This document shows positions 1 through 7,932 of a stretch of DNA of 39,036 nucleotides, in pieces. A model generated the notes under the pieces. It made no database searches, had not been told where the DNA came from, and saw nothing but the letters and a program-made list of their open reading frames with translations. Within the stretch, counting starts at the first letter, position 1. Each line of letters starts with the position of its first letter. Where the stretch lies: the NCBI GenBank assembly GCA_016936535.1, contig JAFGXP010000004.1, positions 1 through 39,036 of the forward strand, given 5' to 3'. Position numbers and translations under genes: made by a program. The stretch comes from Thiotrichales bacterium (GTDB lineage: Bacteria; Pseudomonadota; Gammaproteobacteria; Thiomicrospirales; Thiomicrospiraceae).

Positions 1-6
1 CAACTT

Positions 7-82
7 GTCCCGTTCGTCTAGAGGCCTAGGACACGGCCCTTTCACGGCTGTAACAGGGGTTCGACTCCCCTACGGGACGCCA
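7..82 (+). tRNA. tRNA-Glu (anticodon UUC)
   Basis: A complete 76-nt cloverleaf can be drawn. The acceptor stem GTCCCGT pairs with ACGGGAC, the anticodon loop CTTTCAC carries TTC, the T arm has GGTTCGACTCC, the discriminator is G and the CCA end is encoded. The sequence is very close to the Escherichia coli tRNA-Glu. It delivers glutamate to GAA/GAG codons. Only six bases precede it in the window, so whether it is part of a longer tRNA operon cannot be seen. Confidence 0.97.
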
Positions 83-88
83 TATTTT

Positions 89-127
89 AAACCCGCTTAA
101 TCTTTTAAGGTTTAGCGGGTTTTTTAT
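89..127. terminator. Rho-independent terminator after tRNA-Glu
   Basis: AAACCCGCT pairs with AGCGGGTTT around a 16-nt loop and is followed by a run of T on the plus strand. It sits 6 nt after the tRNA CCA end. The stem is nearly symmetric, so it may also stop relA transcripts arriving from the other side, although the T run on that side is weaker. Confidence 0.85.
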
Positions 128-132
128 TTGTC

Positions 133-204
133 GCTTGGCTTGAGCCAAGCCATCAAGCCACAACGTCTTCGTTACGTTTTCGTTTTCAGCTTTTGACTTG
201 ATGG
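133..204. repeat. Nested inverted repeats in the relA 3' flank
   Basis: GCTTGGC TTGA GCCAAGC (133-150) is a perfect 7-bp hairpin. Directly beside it CCATCAAG (150-157) matches CTTGATGG (197-204) as an 8-bp inverted repeat with a small AACG/CGTT hairpin inside. The region lies between the relA stop and the tRNA terminator, so it would be the relA mRNA 3' end. No clear U run follows on the minus strand, so termination is not certain. Confidence 0.45.
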
Positions 205-227
205 AAACTGATTTTTTCAGTAAAAGA

Positions 228-2384
228 TTAAATCGCCCGTATTGATGCGGACTCCACATTCTGAATCATTTCAATTCGATCTAATAAATTCCCTAACTGC
301 ATATTGGCATTTAACTCTAAAGTCAGTTTCATGCTCACTGTACGATCTTCTTTATCCGTGTAGGTATTGGAGGCGATAAGGTTAATCTCCATTGCGCTCA
401 ACTGTGTCATAACATCCCGTAACAGACCACGACGGTCAAAGGCCAAAATCGAGAGTTCCGCAGTATAACTGGGGTTCTCCGCAACGGTTTTATCCCAAGT
501 GACCTCAATTAAGCGCCGAGACTCTTCATCACTAAGGTGCAAAATATTCGCGCAGTCTCGCTTGTGGATGGTCACCCCGCGCCCGCGGGTAACGTAACCG
601 ACAATCTCATCACCCGGTAAAGGTTGACAGCAGGGCGCTAAGTAAGTTTTCAGGTTAATAGCACCAATCACATAAGCAGATAATTCTTGATTGGTCTCGC
701 TCGGTGTAAACAAACTGGGCAAACGCTGAACTGCGTTTTGAGGTTTATTTAATCCCTGCAGGGCACTGGCCAGTTGGCGATCGTTAATCCTGCCTTTGCC
801 TAAATCTTCGTAGAGCGCTTCCTCAGACTCCAACCTGAAACGCTGGACCAGTTTGCTGATTGGCACCTGTTCGGCATGCAAACGTTTCACTTCACGATGG
901 TAAAGCGCCTCACCCGATTTCATGTTTTCCGCACGGTTTTGTTTATTAAACCAACTGCGTACTTTATTGCGCGCACTGTTGCTATTGAGATAACCCAAGT
1001 TTGGATTTAACCAGTTACGACTGGGCTTACCCTGATTAATCGTCAAGATTTCCACACGGTCACCGGTTCGCAAAGCGTAACTTAGCGGCTGAATTCGGCC
1101 ATTCACTTTCGCGCCACGGCAGCGATGCCCGAGCTCGGTGTGAATGCTGTAGGCAAAATCTAGTGGGGTTGCTCCCTGACGAAGGGTAATAATTTCATTG
1201 GTTGGCGTAACGACATAAATGTGCTGGCTTTGCAGTTCCGTACTAATCTCCTGAAAGATTTCAGGATCATCTGAGGTTTCCAACATCTGACGGACATTGG
1301 AAATACTGCGTTCCAGATTATGATCAAAGCGATGCCCACCTTCTTTATAGCGCCAGTGTGCGGCCACACCATACTCTGCATGATGATGCATCTCAAGAGT
1401 ACGAATTTGAATCTCAACCGTGTTGTTTTCTGGGCCAATAATCACAGTGTGAATCGATTGATAACCGTTTTCTTTTGGTGAGGCGATGTAATCATCAAAC
1501 TCTTGTTTAATGTAATTCCAATGACTATGTATCGCACCCAAAGCCTCATAGCAGGTCTGAATCGAATCAACATAAATGCGAACGGCGCGCAAATCATAGA
1601 GCTCATCAATCGGAATTTTTTTGCGCGACATCTTTTTCCAAATGCTGTAAATATGCTTTGGTCGCCCAGTAATACTGGCTTTGATGTTGTGCGTTGCCAT
1701 TAACTGCTGCAAGGCTTCAATCACGCGTTTAATATAGTCTTCGCGTTCAACCCGCTTTGCTTTTAGACCCTGAGCAATCTCTTTATACTCATCTGGGTGT
1801 GTAAAACGAAAGGAAAGATCCTCAAGTTCCCATTTTAACTGGGCAATGCCTAAGCGATTGGCAAGCGGGGAAAAAATCAACTCTGTTTCCAGCGCAATCT
1901 GCCGACGCACTACCTCATCTTCAAATTTCAAATGACGCAAGCGAGCGACGCGATAGGCTAACTTAACGATCATAATTCGAATATCGACAGTCATGGCTAA
2001 CAGCATCTGCCGCAGTCGTTCGTTTTGCACATCATTATTGCTGCGTTCAATCTGGAATTCTTGAAAGCGGTTTAACTTGCGTATTCCCAGCACAAGGCTG
2101 CTGATTTTTTCACCAAAAAACTCTGCTAATTCGTGTTGGGTATAGATGCCTTCCAAGTTCCCATCACTGATAAGGGTCGCAATCAGGGTATCTTTATCTA
2201 TTTTTAAATCGGCAAGAATCTTGGCAACATCGACACTGCGAACCACGGTCTTTTCAGGCAAGCTGAGCGCTTCCAAAGCTAGCTGACAAGCTCTCTCAAT
2301 GAGGCGCTGATCATCAAGCGTGTATTTTTCAGGTTCTTGTCGATCCGGAAAGAGGGCGTGTAGCAGTTCAGGAAGTGTATTCAT
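228..2384 (-). CDS. relA: (p)ppGpp synthetase RelA
   Basis: RelA binds stalled ribosomes in amino acid starvation and transfers pyrophosphate from ATP to GTP/GDP to make the alarmone (p)ppGpp. The 718 residues show an inactive HD-like region (about 25-190), where the HDxxED hydrolase residues of SpoT are replaced by ISDGNLEG (72-79); a synthetase domain (about 235-345) with GRPKHIYSIWKK and the EFDDY signature typical of synthetase-only RelA; TGS (about 388-450); a cysteine-containing domain with CC near 585; and a C-terminal ACT domain (about 640-718). Length fits E. coli RelA (744). The ATG start has no strong ribosome site. The missing HD motif makes RelA much more likely than SpoT; a separate SpoT would be expected elsewhere in the genome. 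Confidence 0.95.
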   Translation of the reverse strand: MNTLPELLHALFPDRQEPEKYTLDDQRLIERACQLALEALSLPEKTVVRSVDVAKILADLKIDKDTLIATLISDGNLEGIYTQHELAEFFGEKISSLVLGIRKLNRFQEFQIERSNNDVQNERLRQMLLAMTVDIRIMIVKLAYRVARLRHLKFEDEVVRRQIALETELIFSPLANRLGIAQLKWELEDLSFRFTHPDEYKEIAQGLKAKRVEREDYIKRVIEALQQLMATHNIKASITGRPKHIYSIWKKMSRKKIPIDELYDLRAVRIYVDSIQTCYEALGAIHSHWNYIKQEFDDYIASPKENGYQSIHTVIIGPENNTVEIQIRTLEMHHHAEYGVAAHWRYKEGGHRFDHNLERSISNVRQMLETSDDPEIFQEISTELQSQHIYVVTPTNEIITLRQGATPLDFAYSIHTELGHRCRGAKVNGRIQPLSYALRTGDRVEILTINQGKPSRNWLNPNLGYLNSNSARNKVRSWFNKQNRAENMKSGEALYHREVKRLHAEQVPISKLVQRFRLESEEALYEDLGKGRINDRQLASALQGLNKPQNAVQRLPSLFTPSETNQELSAYVIGAINLKTYLAPCCQPLPGDEIVGYVTRGRGVTIHKRDCANILHLSDEESRRLIEVTWDKTVAENPSYTAELSILAFDRRGLLRDVMTQLSAMEINLIASNTYTDKEDRTVSMKLTLELNANMQLGNLLDRIEMIQNVESASIRAI

Positions 2385-2523
2385 TTCAGTCAGCAGTCAA
2401 ATTTGAGAGTCATTCAAAACAAAATTTCGGGGTATTTTAACGTAAAATCACGACAAAGCTTGGCAAGCGATATCAGAATCGTTTATTACGCTTTACAGAA
2501 TGGTTGCTGACAAATGTTAATTT

Positions 2524-2551
2524 TTGACATCGCTATTTTACACGCTAAGAT
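2524..2551 (+). promoter_or_regulatory. Sigma-70-type promoter of the DUF6447 gene
   Basis: A perfect -35 TTGACA (2524-2529) and a -10 TAAGAT (2546-2551) are separated by 16 bp. The predicted start of transcription is about 40 nt before the gene at 2597. Confidence 0.65.
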
Positions 2552-2596
2552 AGTGAGCATTTTAGAACGACCTTTCAATCACCTTAGGAGAAAAAA

Positions 2597-2839
2597 ATGG
2601 CGAAATTTACGTTAGGCGGTAAAGAGTTTGATACCAACGATTTAACCGATGATGCCAAAGCTCATTATCAAGCAATTCAAGTGTGCGAAGCAAAAATTTT
2701 AGACCTTAACGCACAAGTCGCGATCATGCAGACTGCGCGCAATGCGTATGGCGAAAAGCTATTAGAGCTGATGATTGCGGTTAACGACAAAAAAGAAACG
2801 CTTGCCAATACCGTCGATGAGGAAAAAATCCCGCTCTAA
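2597..2839 (+). CDS. Small DUF6447-like protein
   Basis: An 80-residue protein with a strong ribosome site (AGGAG, 7 nt before the ATG) and its own promoter, so it is very likely expressed. The N terminus (FTLGGKEFDTNDLTDDAK) resembles the small DUF6447 family, in which a short beta hairpin (x-GKEYD) is followed by a helix. The rest is an alpha-helical, coiled-coil-like stretch (about residues 20-65). There is no signal peptide and no cysteine pair; it looks cytosolic and acidic. Function is unknown for the family. It stands alone between relA (divergent) and dusA. Confidence 0.8.
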   Translation: MAKFTLGGKEFDTNDLTDDAKAHYQAIQVCEAKILDLNAQVAIMQTARNAYGEKLLELMIAVNDKKETLANTVDEEKIPL

Positions 2840-2851
2840 GATTCCTTCGTT

Positions 2852-2895
2852 AGAATACCGTTTTGTAATAGAGTTGCGTAATAGAACGGTCTTCT
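2852..2895 (+). terminator. Stem-loop between the DUF6447 gene and dusA (possible terminator)
   Basis: AGAATACCGTT (2852-2862) and AACGGTCTTCT (2885-2895) form an 11-bp stem with one mismatch. The loop holds the direct repeat GTAATAGA twice (2865-2872 and 2878-2885). There is no proper T run after it, so it may be a weak terminator or an mRNA 3'-end protector for the small gene. Confidence 0.35.
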
Positions 2896-2906
2896 TGAAA
2901 GCCGCT

Positions 2907-2936
2907 TTGAACATCCAAGTTAAAAAACGGTAAAAT
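2907..2936 (+). promoter_or_regulatory. Sigma-70-type promoter of dusA-xseAB
   Basis: -35 TTGAAC (2907-2912), 18-bp spacer, -10 TAAAAT (2931-2936). The expected start of transcription is near 2943, giving a very short leader before the dusA start. Confidence 0.55.
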
Positions 2937-2957
2937 GGCGCCTCGAAAAATCATGAG

Positions 2958-4079
2958 ATGGCTTTTATGACTGCCTTGCTCCCGAGCGTTTTTGGATCTA
3001 ACGCTTCCCCAACCGGCTCTATCCCTAACAGCGCCATGCACTTTAGCGTGGCGCCGATGCTGGATTGGACGGACCCTCATTGCCGGCATTTTCATCGTCA
3101 ACTTAGCAAACACGCTTGGCTTTATTCTGAAATGGTCACGACCGGTGCGCTGCTTTATGGCAAGAATCTCCCGCGTTTTTTGCAGCAAGATCCAACCGAC
3201 CATCCGGTCGTGCTTCAACTTGGTGGCAGTGATCCCCATGCTTTAGCGCAATGTGCGGCACTTGCAGCCGAATGGGGCTATTGTGAAGTAAATTTGAATG
3301 TTGGCTGCCCCAGTGATCGGGTGCAAAACAATCAAATTGGGGCTTGTCTAATGGCACATCCGTCGATTGTCGCTGAAGCGGTTGCCGCGATGAAAACCGC
3401 AACTCATCTGCCAATTACAGTGAAATGTCGCTTAGGCATTGATCATCAGAATGAAGGGGAAACTCTCGTAGAATTTGTTTCTGCTTTGGATCACGCCAAG
3501 GTCGATGGAATTATCTTGCACGCTCGTAAAGCTTGGCTGCAAGGCATTTCCCCAAAAGAAAACCGTGAAATTCCGCCTTTACGCTACGAACTGGTTCATC
3601 AAATCAAAGCCGCTTTTGCCCATTTGCCTATCGCCTTAAATGGTGGGATTAAGCAGTTGGAAGAGGGGGTGTCGCACCTTCACCCCTCAACAGACTTACC
3701 GGCGCTAAATGGTTTTATGATGGGACGTGCCATTTATGAAAACCCGTTTATATTAAGCAAGGTCGATTCTCAGTTATATGGCATGCACCCCGCATCGGTC
3801 TGTCGCTTTACGGTGGTTGAGCAACTTTTTCCCTATATCGAGGCGCATTTAGCACAAGGGGGTAAGCTAATGCAAGTTTGCCGACACATGCTTGGTCTAT
3901 TTTATGGGATGCCTGGTGGTCGCTTATGGCGACGACACCTGAGTGAAAAAGGCTTTGGAGAGGGCGCGGGCTTATCGGTTTTGCGCGAAGCCATGCAGTT
4001 GGTGCGTAATGAGCAAGATCGCGCTAGAGAATCGTCCCAGCCATGGTTCGAGCCTCATACGGGCGAAACTACCCCATGA
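2958..4079 (+). CDS. dusA: tRNA-dihydrouridine synthase A
   Basis: FMN enzyme that reduces uridines 20/20a in the tRNA D-loop to dihydrouridine with NADPH. The 373-residue protein has the FSVAPMLDWTD flavin-binding start (about 29-39), the Dus signature NVGCPSDRVQNNQIGACLM with the catalytic cysteine at about residue 117, KCRLG for phosphate binding and the LNGGI barrel strand. The DRVQN variant of the signature and the DWTD motif place it in the DusA branch rather than DusB or DusC. The start is uncertain: ATG at 2958 or 2967, both with poor ribosome sites, or at 3036 right before the conserved core. It overlaps xseA by 4 nt (ATGA), which implies translational coupling. Confidence 0.93.
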   Translation: MAFMTALLPSVFGSNASPTGSIPNSAMHFSVAPMLDWTDPHCRHFHRQLSKHAWLYSEMVTTGALLYGKNLPRFLQQDPTDHPVVLQLGGSDPHALAQCAALAAEWGYCEVNLNVGCPSDRVQNNQIGACLMAHPSIVAEAVAAMKTATHLPITVKCRLGIDHQNEGETLVEFVSALDHAKVDGIILHARKAWLQGISPKENREIPPLRYELVHQIKAAFAHLPIALNGGIKQLEEGVSHLHPSTDLPALNGFMMGRAIYENPFILSKVDSQLYGMHPASVCRFTVVEQLFPYIEAHLAQGGKLMQVCRHMLGLFYGMPGGRLWRRHLSEKGFGEGAGLSVLREAMQLVRNEQDRARESSQPWFEPHTGETTP

Positions 4080-5689
4080 TTTACCTTGACGTTCCCTTCG
4101 CTCAAAAAGAGCAGGCCAAGAAACTCGGCGCGCGATGGGATCCATTACAACGCAAATGGTATGTACCGGAAAATCTCAGTAACAACCTAGCGTCCTTCTC
4201 GCTGTGGCTACCGCCAAGCACAGGGATTGAGCCAATCTCACCCCAAACATACCCAACAATCCCCCAGCATGAACCAGAAACCCAACCCAGCTTGGCCAAA
4301 GGCCAATCTCTGAGCCACTTTCTTCAACGTGTCAGCCAAGTACTTTGGCAGAATTTCCCCGGAGCCCAATGGCTGATTGCCGAACTATCGCACCTTAGCG
4401 AGCGTCGAGGGCATCTTTATCTTGAATTAAGCGAAACCGATGCCCAAGGCAATACGCTTGCCAATGCCCGCGCAGTCATTTGGAAAACTCAAGCGGCGAA
4501 CATCCAACAACAATTCCAGCGCGACACCCAAATGACGCTGAGCGCGGGTCAAAAGCTGCTGATGCTCTGTGAAGTACAATTTCATTCACAATACGGTTTG
4601 TCGTTGGTGGTTCATGAAATCGACAGTCGTTTTAGCCTTGGAGAGTTAGAGCAAAAAATCAAACAAATTCGACAAAGATTGCAGCAAGAAGGCTTATACC
4701 GCGCTAATAAACAGCAGGTTCTGCCGACAGACTTCTTCCGGATTGCCGTTGTTGCACCACCCAAAGCCGCTGGATTAGGCGACTTTAAGGTTGATGCCGA
4801 GCAGCTAAGTCAGCATAAACTTTGTGATTTCACCTATTTTTTTAGTAGCTTTCAGGGAGAAAACCTCAAAAAAGAGCTACTGCAGGCACTCAGTCAGGTG
4901 CTTACCGAACACCAAAAACGCCCTTATGACGCCTTAGTGATTATTCGTGGCGGGGGGGCTAAACTTGACCTTCATCAACTTAATGAATATGAAATTGCAG
5001 CTCGTTTAAGCCAAATGCCAATGCCGGTACTCACAGGAATTGGCCACGAACGCGACAGTACCCTGTTGGATGAAGTCGCTCACAGCCGTTTTGATACGCC
5101 AAGCAAAGTCATTCACTTTATTTGGCAACAGATTCAACAACAAGCACAAAATGCAAACCAAAATTGGCATAAAATTCAACAGTATACACAACAAAACCTG
5201 AATTTCTGGCAAAGACACAGTGAGCAAAACTGGCAAACGGTACAACAATACACGCAACAGCATCTCGCGCGGGCACGTCAGCAAACTCAATTGCAGTATC
5301 AGAAGATTCAGCAGGGGGTTCAAAATCAAATAACACAAGAAAATCAAAGGGTTAAATGGTTATATCGTCAAATTATCCCGCTTGCCCAGCAGCAGATGAA
5401 CCAGCAGGAGCAACAAATTGAACATCTGGAAAACACCATCAACCAACACGCATATCATCGGCTGCAACGTAACAAGCAACAGCTGCACGACTGGATGGCG
5501 TTGATTCTAAACTCAGGCCCTAACGTTCAACAAAAACGGGGCTTTGTTATTGTCAGTAACGCCCAGCAACAAACGGTGACCCACTGCACTCAAGCGCAAA
5601 ATGAACCCCAACTATGGTTACACTTTCAAGATGGAGCCTTGGCGGTGCATCCTAATTTATCGAACGCAAAAAAACCATCCGATTCATAG
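4076..5689 (+). CDS. xseA: Exodeoxyribonuclease VII large subunit with N-terminal DUF5710 domain
   Basis: Large, catalytic subunit of exonuclease VII, which degrades single-stranded DNA to short oligonucleotides. The 537 residues contain, in order: a DUF5710-like module (1-about 35; IYLDVPFAQKEQAKKLGARW then RKWYVP), a linker rich in Pro/Thr, an OB-fold nucleic-acid-binding domain (about 75-180), the Exonuc_VII catalytic core (about 185-345) with RGGGAKLDL and GHERDSTLLDEVAH, and a long Gln-rich helical coiled-coil tail (about 350-490). E. coli XseA is about 456 residues; the extra length is the N-terminal module and the Gln-rich helices. The core looks divergent from E. coli (GHERDST rather than GHETDVT). 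The start at 4076 overlaps the dusA stop. xseB follows after 9 nt, which confirms the family. Confidence 0.92.
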   Translation: MIYLDVPFAQKEQAKKLGARWDPLQRKWYVPENLSNNLASFSLWLPPSTGIEPISPQTYPTIPQHEPETQPSLAKGQSLSHFLQRVSQVLWQNFPGAQWLIAELSHLSERRGHLYLELSETDAQGNTLANARAVIWKTQAANIQQQFQRDTQMTLSAGQKLLMLCEVQFHSQYGLSLVVHEIDSRFSLGELEQKIKQIRQRLQQEGLYRANKQQVLPTDFFRIAVVAPPKAAGLGDFKVDAEQLSQHKLCDFTYFFSSFQGENLKKELLQALSQVLTEHQKRPYDALVIIRGGGAKLDLHQLNEYEIAARLSQMPMPVLTGIGHERDSTLLDEVAHSRFDTPSKVIHFIWQQIQQQAQNANQNWHKIQQYTQQNLNFWQRHSEQNWQTVQQYTQQHLARARQQTQLQYQKIQQGVQNQITQENQRVKWLYRQIIPLAQQQMNQQEQQIEHLENTINQHAYHRLQRNKQQLHDWMALILNSGPNVQQKRGFVIVSNAQQQTVTHCTQAQNEPQLWLHFQDGALAVHPNLSNAKKPSDS

Positions 5690-5698
5690 GTACTTAAT

Positions 5699-5920
5699 AT
5701 GACAAACCCCAAGAGCTTCCAAGAGAATTACCAAAAACTACAACAAATCGCCACTCAGCTCGGACACAATCAAGAAGTCGATTTAGATCAACTCATTCCA
5801 TTGGTGGATGAAGCGAGCAAAGCTTACCAAATTTGCAAAGAGCGAATTGAAGCGGTGGAAAAAGCACTTAACCAGCGCTTAGGACAAACACCCGATGCAC
5901 AGGACGAAATCCCACAATAA
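5699..5920 (+). CDS. xseB: Exodeoxyribonuclease VII small subunit
   Basis: 73 residues with the XseB fold: a two-helix coiled coil that packs on the coiled-coil tail of XseA to form the exonuclease VII complex. The pattern SFQENYQKLQQIATQL followed by an acidic DLDQLIPLVDEASKAYQICKERI is typical of the family (E. coli 80 residues). The gene begins 9 nt after the xseA stop, with AGG about 9 nt before the ATG, and is the last gene of the dusA-xseA-xseB unit. Confidence 0.93.
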   Translation: MTNPKSFQENYQKLQQIATQLGHNQEVDLDQLIPLVDEASKAYQICKERIEAVEKALNQRLGQTPDAQDEIPQ

Positions 5921-5955
5921 GCTTTAAAAAATTAATTGTTGATGATTTCTGAATG

Positions 5956-5977
5956 AATCGAACTATGATTCGATTTT
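5956..5977 (+). terminator. Weak terminator candidate after xseB
   Basis: AATCGAA (5956-5962) pairs with TTCGATT (5969-5975) around a 6-nt loop, followed by TT and then G. The stem is AT-rich and the T run short; it could act as a weak stop 36 nt after xseB. Confidence 0.3.
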
Positions 5978-6124
5978 GAGAAAAAAGGTAAAGCAGAAAA
6001 AGCATGCGTACTAGGAGAGGATGCGGGTACAGAGCAAGCGGCATAATATGTATGACACATTCAATTTAACATAATATACATTATACGAATATATTATTGT
6101 AACAAGACAGGGTGCCTGCAACCC

Positions 6125-6155
6125 AAAAAAAACGCCGCGATTATTGCGGCGTTTT
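6125..6155. terminator. Bidirectional terminator for thrC and xseAB
   Basis: AACGCCGC (6131-6138) pairs perfectly with GCGGCGTT (6146-6153) with a 7-nt loop. Eight A precede it and four T end it, so the U run is longest for transcripts on the minus strand (thrC), but it can work both ways. Confidence 0.85.
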
Positions 6156-6291
6156 CCCATCCAACGTTTTCCATTCAACTTATGAAAAGCATTTATCTCA
6201 ATTTCATCTTAATAAAGCCAATGAATTGACTGCTCCTAAATACACAAATATGAAATACACAAACTTGACCAGAGACCTATTTGAACAGAGA

Positions 6292-7767
6292 CTAATCCAA
6301 AAACGCCAAAATCGCCTGCTCAATTTGCTGTTTATCAACCACTGTATCTTGAGCAATCGGCTTATCAAAAAGTTTCGAAATTTGCGGCGGGATTGTCACC
6401 TTAGCTTTTTGCGCAATCAACGCTAAGGCTTCTTTATCATCTGCAACTTTTTCGCCGGTAAGTGCATAGGCAATCATCGGTGAAAATTTGGTCCATTCTG
6501 CGGTTGAATAGACGATGGTTTTAATGGATTTATCGCCACGGCAAGTATCATAAGCCTTAAAACAGGTGGCCGTATGCGGACACATAAGATAATCCACAGC
6601 AAAAGCTTGTTTAATGTAAGCCAATCCTTCTTCATCATTGCAGAAATCCGCTGCAAAAATCGCCTGCAATTGTGCCAATTCTTCGGCTTCGAGTCGGTAA
6701 TATTTTTCATTATCCAACTGCAACATCAAGGTTTTGGTCCGCTCTGGGCCAAATAAATCAAACAACACTCGCTCGATATTTGAGGATTTTAGGATGTCCA
6801 TCGCCGGAGACGTGGTCGGAATCACTTTCGCCTGACGCAGATCATAGACACCCGTTTGAATAAATTGCGTCAAAATATTGTTATTATTTGAGGCAATGTG
6901 AATTTGTTGAACCGGCAATCCCATTTTCATCGCATAGTAACCGCCCAGTGCATTTCCAAAGTTACCACTCGGAACGTTCAAATACACCGGCTCACCGAGC
7001 GTAATCGCCCCTTGACGCACCAGTTCTAAATAACTGTAAACATGGTAAATGGTCTGAAAAATAATGCGTCCAAAATTCACAGAATTCGCAGCAGACAATG
7101 AAATATCATGCTTTTGCAACGCGGCTTTAAACTTTTCTGAGACTAAAAGAGTTTTGAGTGCGGTCTGCGCATCGTCAAAATCGCCATGAATCCCAATGAC
7201 TTTGAGATTGGCTGCATCTTCGGTAACCATCTGCAGCCGTTGTACATCGGACGTACCGCCGTCTGGATAAAGACAAGCAACCTGGACATTATCACGATTT
7301 TTAAAAGTTTCTAAGGCTGCAGGCCCAGTGTCGCCACTCGTGGCGGCAAGAATCAAATATTTTTCTTGGCGCTGCTGCGCTACAGCGGAAAGCACCTTAC
7401 CGAAAGGCTGTAAAGCCATGTCTTTAAAAGCTCGAGTAGGTCCGTGGAATAGCTCGCTAACATAGAGATCTTCATAGACTTTGACGACGGGTACTGGATT
7501 GCTCGGATCATCAAACAGATCATAGAGTGCCAGAGCTTCGTCAATGACCGCCCCATCAATGTCCACCGCAAATAAATCTAATAAATCTTTAGCCAGTTTT
7601 TTATAACCGGAATCAATGTGGCTCGCCAAAAAATCTCGACTGAATTGCGGCAAGGATTCTGGCGAATAGATGCCGCCAAACGAAGACATTGGGCTCAAAA
7701 TGGCCTGCGAAAAAGTAATGTGGGTCGGGCGATGGCCATCGTTTCCGCGTGTTTCAATAAAATTCAT
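6292..7767 (-). CDS. thrC: Threonine synthase
   Basis: PLP enzyme that turns O-phosphohomoserine into threonine and phosphate, the last step of threonine synthesis. The 491 residues match the longer threonine synthase class: N-terminal MNFIETRGN, the region SPMSSFGGIYSPE, the PLP lysine in HGPTRAFKDMALQ (Lys115), the phosphate-binding loop AATSGDTGPAA, the NSVNFGRI motif and NVPSGNFGN. hom lies two genes upstream on the same strand, with an RpfE-type gene between. A -10 box at 7892-7897 suggests its own promoter. AGG is about 7 nt before the ATG. Confidence 0.96.
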   Translation of the reverse strand: MNFIETRGNDGHRPTHITFSQAILSPMSSFGGIYSPESLPQFSRDFLASHIDSGYKKLAKDLLDLFAVDIDGAVIDEALALYDLFDDPSNPVPVVKVYEDLYVSELFHGPTRAFKDMALQPFGKVLSAVAQQRQEKYLILAATSGDTGPAALETFKNRDNVQVACLYPDGGTSDVQRLQMVTEDAANLKVIGIHGDFDDAQTALKTLLVSEKFKAALQKHDISLSAANSVNFGRIIFQTIYHVYSYLELVRQGAITLGEPVYLNVPSGNFGNALGGYYAMKMGLPVQQIHIASNNNNILTQFIQTGVYDLRQAKVIPTTSPAMDILKSSNIERVLFDLFGPERTKTLMLQLDNEKYYRLEAEELAQLQAIFAADFCNDEEGLAYIKQAFAVDYLMCPHTATCFKAYDTCRGDKSIKTIVYSTAEWTKFSPMIAYALTGEKVADDKEALALIAQKAKVTIPPQISKLFDKPIAQDTVVDKQQIEQAILAFLD

Positions 7768-7891
7768 GAGTTACCTATCCGTATTAATTAAGGTGGCGCA
7801 TGGCACCGCGCATCCGCAAAACACCGGATCGCAGATTATTCGCCGTTTATATGCCGCCTTAGTAAAGAGAAAACCGCAAAACAAAGCGCAA

Positions 7892-7897
7892 ATTATA
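7892..7897 (-). promoter_or_regulatory. Candidate -10 box upstream of thrC
   Basis: A perfect TATAAT on the minus strand about 125 nt before the thrC start, just after the end of the preceding gene. The -35 region 18 bp upstream (TTCGAG) is only a partial match, so the promoter is plausible but not strong. Confidence 0.4.
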
Positions 7898-7932
7898 CCG
7901 AAGATAAGTTGCCGCTCGAATCAAAATTTGGC

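Larger units (their letters stand above)
5921..6291. other. Non-coding AT-rich gap between xseB and thrC
   Basis: About 370 bases between two convergent genes with no credible coding region. It holds a short hairpin (5956-5975), an AT-rich stretch with the near-repeat CATAATATGTAT (6042-6053) and CATAATATACAT (6070-6081), a strong bidirectional terminator (6125-6155) and a further unremarkable stretch up to the thrC stop. A 17-codon frame at 6021-6074 has its AGGAG too close to the ATG and is not supported. Confidence 0.7.

Noticed and set aside
228-2384. Possible SpoT instead of RelA
   Set aside because: The HDxxED hydrolase residues are absent and the synthetase has the EFDDY signature of RelA.
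2385-2523. relA promoter
   Set aside because: TTGTCA, TTGCCA and several TA-rich boxes are present on the minus strand, but none pair with a spacing of 16-18 bp, so no promoter is called.
6021-6074. 17-codon plus-strand frame with AGGAG just upstream of the ATG
   Set aside because: The AGGAG is only 3 nt from the ATG, there is no clear promoter, and the peptide has no known features.
6112-6426. Open plus-strand frame running over the terminator into thrC
   Set aside because: It crosses a terminator hairpin and lies antisense to the thrC 3' end; it is a shadow frame.
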